From Enchytraeus crypticus (Eukaryota; Annelida; Clitellata; Enchytraeida; Enchytraeidae), in NCBI GenBank assembly GCA_905160935.1, contig CAJHZI010000478.1, forward strand, positions 1,502,001-1,566,000: a DNA stretch of 64,000 bases. The letters are read 5' to 3'. The notes under the pieces were generated by a model. It did no database searches and was not told where the DNA came from. It was given only the letters and a program-made list of their open reading frames with translations. Both the position numbers and the translations under genes were made by a program. Every line of letters begins with the position of its first letter. The first letter of the stretch is position 1. Positions 51,777 to 61,100 of this stretch are shown piece after piece.

Positions 51777-53665
51777 ATGGAAGGAAATTCGAAGAAGCTA
51801 TTGATATGCCTGACTACAGTTGTCTTTCTTGTGATGTTCATCGGCATTGGTAAGTATATGAGATATTTAGTCTATATATTCGCTATCTTTATAATAGTGA
51901 GTATACATTTTCTAGTAATAATCCTAGTGAAGGTAATTTTCTATATAAACTAAAAGAATAGAGTTTCATGTAGAAATTTATAAAATACTGCACAGTCCTA
52001 CAGATTTGAACCCACAATATATCTTTACTTTCAGTCATATTTTCAGTCAGTTCAATTCTTTTGAGCTGATTTGCTTAAATTTGAATTTGCATTATTTAAT
52101 GTGCCTCAGGTTTTTGCTCATCTTTATTTCTTTAATTATTGCACGATGCTCAATATTGTCATAATAAAAAGTAGAAGATCTAATTGAGTCTTTGTCATAG
52201 ACATCTTTGAAGCTAATTAATTGATAATTAATTGGTTTTTGTGGTTGATATTGTCCATGATTTTATTGCTTTGACTGGACCCATCAATGGATTGATTTAT
52301 CGATTGATTATAGATTGTTGGTTTGCTTGTAGCTGATGCTGTGCAATGTCATATTACGAGGACGAGATTGATAAGCTGTAATAGTTGTCATAATCTATAA
52401 TAATATATCAGTGATAATTGAATGCCTGATTAACAATAACTTGTTTTTTTTGTAGCTGATGCTGTGCAAGGCCGTATTGCAAGGACGGGGCCCATTAAAT
52501 GCTATCAGTGTAATTCTTTCTACGACAAAGGTTGCTCTGATTTCTTTGACAACAGAACTTATCCGCTCATTCCCTGCAAGGACAATGTGACGATGTGTCG
52601 AAAGATCATTCAAGAAGGTTAGTTGTTATCATTATTCTGGTTCTAATCTGTCTTCTCAGATGTAGAGATATTGGTGATATTTCTCCGTTTTTCTTTTTAT
52701 TGGCCTTTATAATTAAATATTTTCTATCTTTTGAAGCAGTCAATTATTTAATGGCAGGAAGTTTAATTCTAATAAATTTAATGTTCTTGTCACTAACACT
52801 CTGCGGTACTAAAGTGTTCTATCAGTCTGTATATGAATATGTAACTGTTACATATGTAACATTATTAATTATGTAAATACGATATCTCATCTGAATTTAC
52901 ATAACCTTATAGCCAGCTGAAATTTGATAAATGAGAACCATATAATTGATTAAAGTGTTACAATTTCTGTCTCCGTAACAAAACTTTCTGCAATGTGGAA
53001 TGGTTGGTGTCAGGGCAATATTAGACTACAATATTAGATTCCGGAAGCAAAAGTATCACATACATATTAAACCCAAAGCCAAATTTCACCAAATTGTCAT
53101 CATATTGATAGTTATGGTGTTGCAGCTAGCAATTCTAAAACAGTTACCACTCAGAATACAAATCCATTTATACGCAAAGATTTTATATAAAAAACATTCA
53201 TTTATTCGTTATTTCGTCATTTTTGTTCATTTGGATTGAGACTAGTGTGCGGCCTTCTTTTTCCAGTACCTACGATTGCAAATGTTGCTTGCACACAATC
53301 ATGCGCAGAAGTGCATACTACTACTTATACTACTACCACTACTTATATTTAAATATATTCCAAATCCAGGTTTTTCTATATCCTAGCCTTTATATACACT
53401 CTATAATGTTGCAGTCTATTACGACGGTCATTGGGATGTTCGGTACATTCGGCAGTGCGCTAAGCATGGAGAGATCGGGCCGGCCGAGGGAAGATGGTGT
53501 CAGGAAAGAACCAGCAACTACCGAGCACGAGTCAAAGTGTGTCACTGCGATAACAAAGATGGCTGCAATGCTGCGACTGAGATTGGCAGCAGTCTGTCAA
53601 ATATAATGATCTTAGTTTTACTCTCGATGATCTCGTGGACTTATGTGACCTGGCCAAAGCACTGA
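51777..53665 (+). CDS. Ly6/uPAR-domain GPI-type protein, copy B (quiver-like)
   Basis: Three coding exons: 51777-51849, 52456-52617 and 53415-53665, phase-consistent, 161 residues. Exon 1 is a signal peptide (SKKLLICLTTVVFLVMFIGI). Exon 2 contains IKCYQCNSFYDKGCSDFF and VTMCRKIIQEG. Exon 3 contains VYYDGHWDVRYIRQCAK, EGRWCQERTSNYRARVKVC, CHCDNKDGCNAAT, then a hydrophobic end (NIMILVLLSMISW) consistent with GPI anchoring. Exon 2 is 162 bp, exactly as in copy A, and both genes use phase 1 introns, so they are an inverted duplication. Copy A has one extra intron, which would fall inside the copy B exon 3. The sequences are otherwise well diverged, so the duplication is old. A noticed near-repeat of the exon 2 start (gtagctgatgctgtgcaatg) lies at 52,330. 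Confidence 0.87.
52328..52376 (+). pseudogene. partial duplicate of Ly6 copy B exon 2 start
   Basis: ttgtagctgatgctgtgcaa, tgtcatattacgaggacgag repeats the acceptor and first ~35 nt of exon 2 (52,452-52,490: tgtagctgatgctgtgcaag, gccgtattgcaaggacg) 124 bp upstream. It breaks off, so it is a decoy or relic exon end. Confidence 0.7.
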
Positions 53666-56121
53666 TTTCGTGAAACTGAACATTTCTGAGATATTTTCCT
53701 ATTTTTGTCCGTTAAGTTACGATGCAAATGACTAAGTTACGACTGCGTGTCTAGGTGAGTAGTGGAACTATAGAGTGGGATGTACAGTTCTTGATTGTAG
53801 TTTTATGTTAGAATCACATACCATTTTAAGCAGGTATCTAAATCAAACCAGTGTGACCTTAAACGAAAAGTGGATGACAGAAAAATTTTTTGGTTTTGGA
53901 ATAGTAAATTTCATTATGTTAATATCCTTTTGATTATTTAGCTTTGCCAACTTCTGTTTCATCGTCATATAATAAGAACGATTTCAACGCATTTTTAGAG
54001 TTTTTATAAAAATTAATGAGATTTGAAGATTTAGTAAAATCTTCTCATTCGGCTACCGAAAATGTGACATCAATTGGTCTTATATATTTGGACATATGTT
54101 CTGTATTTGTCGATGCAACAGTGAGTACTAGTAGTTCCACTATGAGTGAGAAGTACAGTTCAGTATTCTCATTGCAGTTGAATGATATGTAATATTAAAT
54201 GTATGATTTAGTAAATTCTCACCATTTCAGCAGTCGAAATTTTCATTTACTAAAAAACTTACCGTCATTTGTTCTACGTTTTTATTGAATCAAGTTTTAG
54301 TCCTCCAATTTTCATAACAAGGTCTAATAAAATGAATTATTCAACTTCCAAAGTTCAATCCTTGTTGGTAAATTATATTTACAATGATTCAGTTCAAAGC
54401 CAAATCACACAAAAGTGGTGATTACACTATAACCCATTGTTCAAGGATCAATACAGTATAAATGTATGTTTTCAAGTTGGATTTGGTTCAAAAAATGATT
54501 CTCAAACTTGTTTCTATTTGCAAAAACATTAATTTTAATTTTGCAAAAACATCACAATTGAGGAAAAAGGACATGATGTTTTGGTAAAAACGTAAAAGAT
54601 ATTTGTTTCATAGCGGAGGGTGATTACTCTATCATACTATATTTTATATATTTACCGTTTGATATATCAATTAGTGACTTTACCTGACTGTTCTATCTAC
54701 TTATTGAATTAATTATATTAAACTACATTCAGGTTATTTTTATTGTTGACGAAGATTCAAGGATAGATTAACCTCAGACTGCTTATTAATAAACATTAGT
54801 AGCCTTCATTTCACGTCTATATGTAATATTAATATGCCGTTTTATATGATATATTCAATATATTGACAAAATTTGTGTAACCTTTCCTGACTCTGGTTTG
54901 CATATTTTCTTAAAAAAATACTCAAAACATTATTTTGCAATACATTGTTTAGGTTTAGCGCCAGGTTAGATGTCTGATTAAGTTGCTCAGCAGACGTTTT
55001 AATAATATAGTAATAAAATGAATGAACTGGACAATTAAATAGTTTCATGAAGTTGAATAATATAATCTAGCAGTTTATACATCTTCCCACGTTAACCATC
55101 AATTAGCACTCAATACTTATCCCATATCGTTACAACACTTAGAGTGACTTCGTTATCGTTACAAGACTTGAAGAATACATTATAGCAACTAGTATCAGCG
55201 TTATTTCTTGTATTAGACCGCTTAATAGTTGTTCATATGCAATACATGTATAAGAAATGATAAAGTCATAAGCTCTTAATGCAGCCCACAATGCCGTCAA
55301 TTTAGGTAACGGTGTGCTAAACACTTGCATTTAAAACTGAATTTCCTTTTTGAGGCAATACCAATACAGTCTGGCATTAAATCCAAAATTGATTTATTAA
55401 TTATTAGTAGCATTTATTTACTTATTAATTCTAGATAATTATACAATACACACCAATAATAATCAGCCGGTGTAGAGACACCCTGTGGAGAATGATAATG
55501 TGAAATGAATGAATAAAGGATCACAAAAATTTCTATATTTGACTAGCAACCAATCATTCAGCAGGAAAAATACAGCAACCTAATTGCATAATCACCGTAT
55601 AGTATGCCTCACATGTGGCGTAAAATTAATTGAAATTAGCTTATAATAGAAAAAGAGTCGTCTAAATGTAAATAATAAAAAACAAAGAGAAACAATTTCA
55701 TTTCCGTCCCAATTAAGGCAAAAACCTCGTCACTAAAATTCAATTTGATGAGAAGATCAGAGCGCTAACATTTGGCTATCAAGAACTGAATATCAAATCT
55801 AAAGATTGTTATATTATTCTGGTGTCAGGGAAAAAGATTGCATGCCATTCAGTTATCGAAGAATCAACCGCTGTAAGGTATCTAATTTTTTGCACTCATT
55901 TACACAAGGAATCCTCTATCCTCTATTTTATTTGAGGCCAAACACAAAAAGAAAGTTACGAGACAGCGAGATTGTAATCTATATCCATCAGCTTAGAATA
56001 GATGTTACCTAGTGAAACGATGTAAAATGCAGCACAGCAATAAAAAAACTGTATGTTATTTATGCAATAAGACCAACCGCACGTTACACGTGATGTAAGA
56101 GACAACTGAGCAAGAACCGAG

Positions 56122-56190
56122 AAAGGCAATGGAAAACTAGTATTTTCGCAAGCTAAAGACTATATTACACGTACTGTTTGGCACAAGAAT
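56122..56190 (+). repeat. short repeat, second copy of the 15,770 block
   Basis: gaaaggcaatggaaaactag, tattttcgcaagctaaagac, then tacacgtactgtttgg. See 15,770-15,840. Confidence 0.5.
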
Positions 56191-56961
56191 ATCCTTATAG
56201 AAGTAGTAAGAGCTTGTTGGAACAAAGTCAGATGTATCTAAAACCTAAACATGCGACAAAGGAGTAAAGACAGATAGAGAACACAAAAACCCACATTCCT
56301 TTCTTCATCCAAATACTATGTCAGAGACAGCAATATATCAAATCTTACAAATGCTTGACCACCATATATACATGTAAGCGAAAATTATTGATAGATAGTG
56401 ACAGAAATAGTAAATCTTGAAATATCATATTCCTATCTAATACAATCAGATATGATGAACTAATCACACGTATGCAGCTTCAGTCGTACGTCAAACACAA
56501 TCATATCACAGAATCAACATAACATAAAACTTATAACATATACCAGATAATTCTAAATCCTCGTTTTCTCATTCACTCACTGACACTTACTAGTACAATA
56601 GAGAAATACTTTTACAATAAACCATTTACTCATTAATCATTTCTCTAGAATTCCGTACAATTATTTCTACACTAGTGTATATTACCAAGTGCTAGTAGAA
56701 TGAAAGTTGCAAAGTTGAATGCTTAATATCTACTTTCAACAATTATATAAGAAATCAAGATTAGAGCTTTAAGGTTAACCAAAGTCTATACTGGCTAATT
56801 GAATTTTAATCCCTATTGTTCTCCGGTCTTATTGTTTAGTGCACATCACAAAAAAGACGCACAAATAATTTCCGTGAAATGGAACAATATAACAACAATA
56901 ATATCCTGTACAACAAATCTGCATTGGAAATTGCTAATTTTTGTGATCTACCAATAAAAAG

Positions 56962-57082
56962 GCTGGAGGTAAGATAGTCGACCGCAGGTCAGTATGTGCG
57001 GGGTTAAAATCCAGGGCTCGCCCGTCACTGATATCGCTTTCGAGAGAGGAAACTGACGTGAACATTAGATTTAACAGCCTTA
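56962..57082 (+). mobile_element. tRNA-derived SINE (family 1)
   Basis: ggctggaggtaagatagtcg, gcggggttaaaatccagggc, tcgcccgtcactgatatcgc, tttcgagagaggaaactgac. The A box is partly deleted. Confidence 0.8.
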
Positions 57083-57754
57083 GTTATAATAAAATACGAC
57101 CCTCATCTCGCACATCAAATAGTACTATAGTTCATATTATTGAGCAGAAGCCTTGACACGTAACATTTTAGTACAATTAATAGCCGGATAAACTGAAATA
57201 TTAAATTTTGTTAAAGCTTTTGATACTGCACAGAGTATGTTTATCAACACGAAAAATCGACGACATTTTGCAAAAATTTTTTCACTCAATTAGTAACAAT
57301 GAAAATAGTAAATGCATCCAAAATTCACTTACAAAACATGCTAATTAAGAGAACAAAATTTAAGTTTTCTAAATGGCATTTGAAATGACTTAAATTTCAA
57401 CCAGCAGATGAAAATAAAGTTAATAATTTATCATCCCTTAATAGCATAAGAAGCAAAATTTCACCAGTGCTTAATGTACATAAAGTAAAATCACCTCTCC
57501 TGACCTCATAATAGTACTTCATAGATTTAAAACAAGACAACGTACTACTAACACATTTGAACTAATTTCACATAAATCAAAGGAAATGTTTGGTTATGCA
57601 ATAGAATATATAATCTGCGATATAATTAACAACATTAATTATTCATATGACAATTAATCATTTGGAATTCTAAATATCAACATCATCAATCTCTTACAGC
57701 TTTATATTCATATTCATTGACAACGTCATTGAATTAATTTCCTACTATGTCACA

Positions 57755-58157
57755 ATCCTGACCAATCAGGTCGCAGGATCTACGTAGCTATCACCTGGAG
57801 AGAGCAACGTAAAACTGCTATTTCACAATCCTGACCAATCAGGTCGCAGGATCTACGTAGCAATCACCTGGAGAGAGCAACGTAAAACTGCTATTTCACA
57901 ATCCTGACCAATCAGGTCGCAGGATCTACGTAGCAATCACCTGGAGAGAGCAACGTAAAACTGCTATTTCACAATCCTGACCAATCAGGTCGCAGGATCG
58001 ACGTAGCTATCACCTGGAGAGAGCAACGTAAAACTGCTATTTCACAATCCTGTCCAATCAGATCGCAGGATCAAAGCAGCTACTAGACGGACAGCCACAC
58101 AAAGATTTTACGTCACAATCATTACCGTCCAATCAGATCGCAACATCAGTACAGCTA
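57755..58157. repeat. 73-bp tandem repeat derived from PRKAR1 3' end
   Basis: Unit starts (tgaccaatcaggtcgc-type) occur at 57,759, 57,832, 57,905, 57,978 and 58,051, exactly 73 bp apart, and a sixth at about 58,126. The four outer units are nearly identical. The fifth contains ctactagacggacagccaca, a copy of the last codons and stop of PRKAR1 (ctactagacggacagtgaca at 58,156-58,175). Confidence 0.9.
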
Positions 58158-61100
58158 CTAGACGGACAGTGACACAAAGCTGCTGTATCGAGCAATGTTA
58201 CGCTTGAGTATATCAGAGCAGGGGCCGAGAACACGCTCGAATCTGTCGCGATCCATCTTGACGCAGCGTAGCACTCCATTAGCCACCACTGTCGCAGCAC
58301 GCGGTCGATCTAATAGTAGTGCTATTTCACCTGAAATATAATATAACTACAAGAAGTGAATAAATTTATAAATAGATAGATTATACAAATAATCAAGAAA
58401 CATTACGGTAATATATAAAAATACATTCTAAGTGCATGACGTACTAAAATATAAATAAAATTGCTATTATATATAACAGATTATATTTAGTAGTACATAC
58501 ATAGAATTTGTATATTTACAAAATATATTTAGTATTATTAGGACTGGAGAAAGTCTATTCGTATCCCGACCCTGGTTGAACTGGGATTTAAGGGAAGACG
58601 ATGATGATTTAGTATTATTTAGTAAAATTGAGATTTGCAAAGGAAATAACCAAACAAGCATACTTGTAATTCATAGCGCCGTGTTTACCTTATGGCCCCG
58701 TACCATAAGATTTGCACCCGGTAGGGGTGGTGAAGGCCTGAAGGGCCATCCAGATCGACATCAAACGAAATCCATCGTCAGGAAAAATATAAGGTTTGCA
58801 ACTCTAGAAGGACACGAAAAATAGGGGATTGACTGATGATAAGGTTTGGGACAGGGATTGTAGAATGTCTAATCGTATCCCAATTGTAGTTAAACTGAGA
58901 TTCAAGGGAAGATGATGATGATGATGATAGCAATGTATTAAAATCTATTTCTGCGTGCACATATTAGGTACGACATGGAGCTTGTGCTAAAGTAGCATCC
59001 CATGTGCAGATAGAATGATCAAATTATTAAGACAATTACAGAATTACCTAAAAATCATTATATTAAGTACATTAATTACAGTCCTTTACAAGCTAAGGGT
59101 TTAAAATTACAGAAAAGTAAAAATGTTTACAGAACAAATTTTTGTAGCACAACAGTAGCCAAATTTAATTCTCCATTGGCATTCCAATAAATAATAACAG
59201 GATCTAGAGCAATTCAACTATAGCATTTCACAATATAGTGCAACTAGGCTATTCATTGCAGCCATAAATACTCTACAGTATACTAGTAAGTTCATACCAA
59301 AATAATCCGAAGGTCCAAGTTTAGCGACTTTCACCGGTTCCTCGTTGTCAGACCTCTTCTGATACACATTGGCTGTACCCTGCAACAAATAGCAGTTTAG
59401 TATATTGATATGGCCAAAAACTGACAACTAGGAAAACCAATATAATCTTTGTTAGTGTCATAAACACAACTGAGTATGTTACGACATCGTCACTGGCTGG
59501 AGTTAGTGGCGATGTCGATAAGATATTCGACTGCAGATCAGTATAGGCAGGGTTCAAATCCTGGGCTCGCCTGTCACTGACATCACTTTTGAGTGAGGAA
59601 ACTGACATTAACATTAGCTTTAAAAAAGGAATGTCTTAATATTATGATTAAGCTTTGTCACACAATTCCAGCCCTATTATCACGACAGAAAATTTATGTT
59701 AGATTTGACTGATAAAATAATCCGCATATACATGTACATAATTTTATATATATATATAATACAGCAAATATTTAGTGCAAAACTACACACGTAGTAAAAG
59801 TCTAGTAAAAGTCGACAAAGCACTAAGAGACACACCAACTTCAGAAAGGGCATTCGATTGGTGAGCGCCTAGGCTCACCAACCGAATGACTTTTCTACTT
59901 TTTACAAAACTTTATAATCCCAATTCCAGTTAATTACGACAAAAGGGAAGATGATAAGATGATGATGCCGAAGATGATGACGATGAAGATAATGATGATG
60001 ATGACAGATATTTATGTATCCAGCTTCCTGAACCTGTATAATATAATATAATAAAATAAAATTTAGTGGTTACTAATTAGCCGAACCTCAACGATGATAA
60101 AGAACTCCTCCCCAGGATCGCCCTGTCGTACAATCTCCTCGCCGTCCTCAAACTGAACGGACTCGAGAGCATCGGCCACCGTGTTCTGCTCCCACTTGTC
60201 CAGGTTCTCTGTGCAATTAACACCAAAACTTATCCATTAGTTAACTGCGGTGGGATTAGCGCACTTGGTTTAGTTGCGTGTCAATTATCGAAGTTAAGCT
60301 GCATCGACCTCGGTTAGTACTTTGTGGGTGACCACCTTGGAAGACTGAGAGTAGGTAAAAGCTTATGAAGGAAAAAATCCAAGGGTGATTATTAAATCCG
60401 CGCCGGCTACAATAGATACGCCATCAAAAGGCAACGATTACTACTAACCAAGGATAGGAAGGAGGAAATGGGTCTTAAACAAGCATCTGTGCTTCCTGAC
60501 CCAGTGTGCTGTTACGTTATGTTAAACTAACAATAACTATAATAATTATTAGTAACAAACTAACAATAACTATAGTAATTGTAAGTATTAAACTTAAATA
60601 ACTATAATAATCATTAGTAACAATCTTCTTCATCATCATCATCATCATCACCCTCCCTTGAATCCCAGTTTAACTAGGGTCGGGATACAAACAGACCGTC
60701 TCAAATCCTCTCTGTCCTACACCACAATTGATGACAGTAAAGTGAAGGAATTGAACTATGAAACCGCAAATAGGCAATGCACAACTTTGACACATAAGCC
60801 TAATAAAAAAACAACGGCACTAAATAATTCACTTAACAGTTCGTTCGATACTAACCTAAAATAGAGACCTTTCCGAGGAATTCTTCATACATCGCTCTCT
60901 TTCTAATAGTACTTCCCTGCAGCAAACCATCATTAAATTATCAGTAGACTACACTCGGTTTAACTTCTGTAGTACCTAAATCCATATGGTTTCAATTATA
61001 ATACAGTCAATTAATTAGTAAAAGAGCAACCAACAAACAGAAATAATACATTTAAAATGGTATTTAGTGACAAAAATCATTCAGTCTCACCAAAAACTGC

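Larger units (their letters stand above)
53666..58157. other. convergent intergenic region, Ly6 copy B to PRKAR1
   Basis: AT-rich, with no exon recognised. It contains a short repeat at 56,124, a SINE at 56,962 and a 73-bp tandem array at 57,755-58,157. The rest is unremarkable; the two 3' UTRs presumably lie at its ends. Confidence 0.5.

Noticed and set aside
57755..58157. Regular 73-bp repeats that might be read as a CRISPR array
   Set aside because: Units are contiguous with no unique spacers, this is an animal genome, and the units derive from a gene's 3' end.
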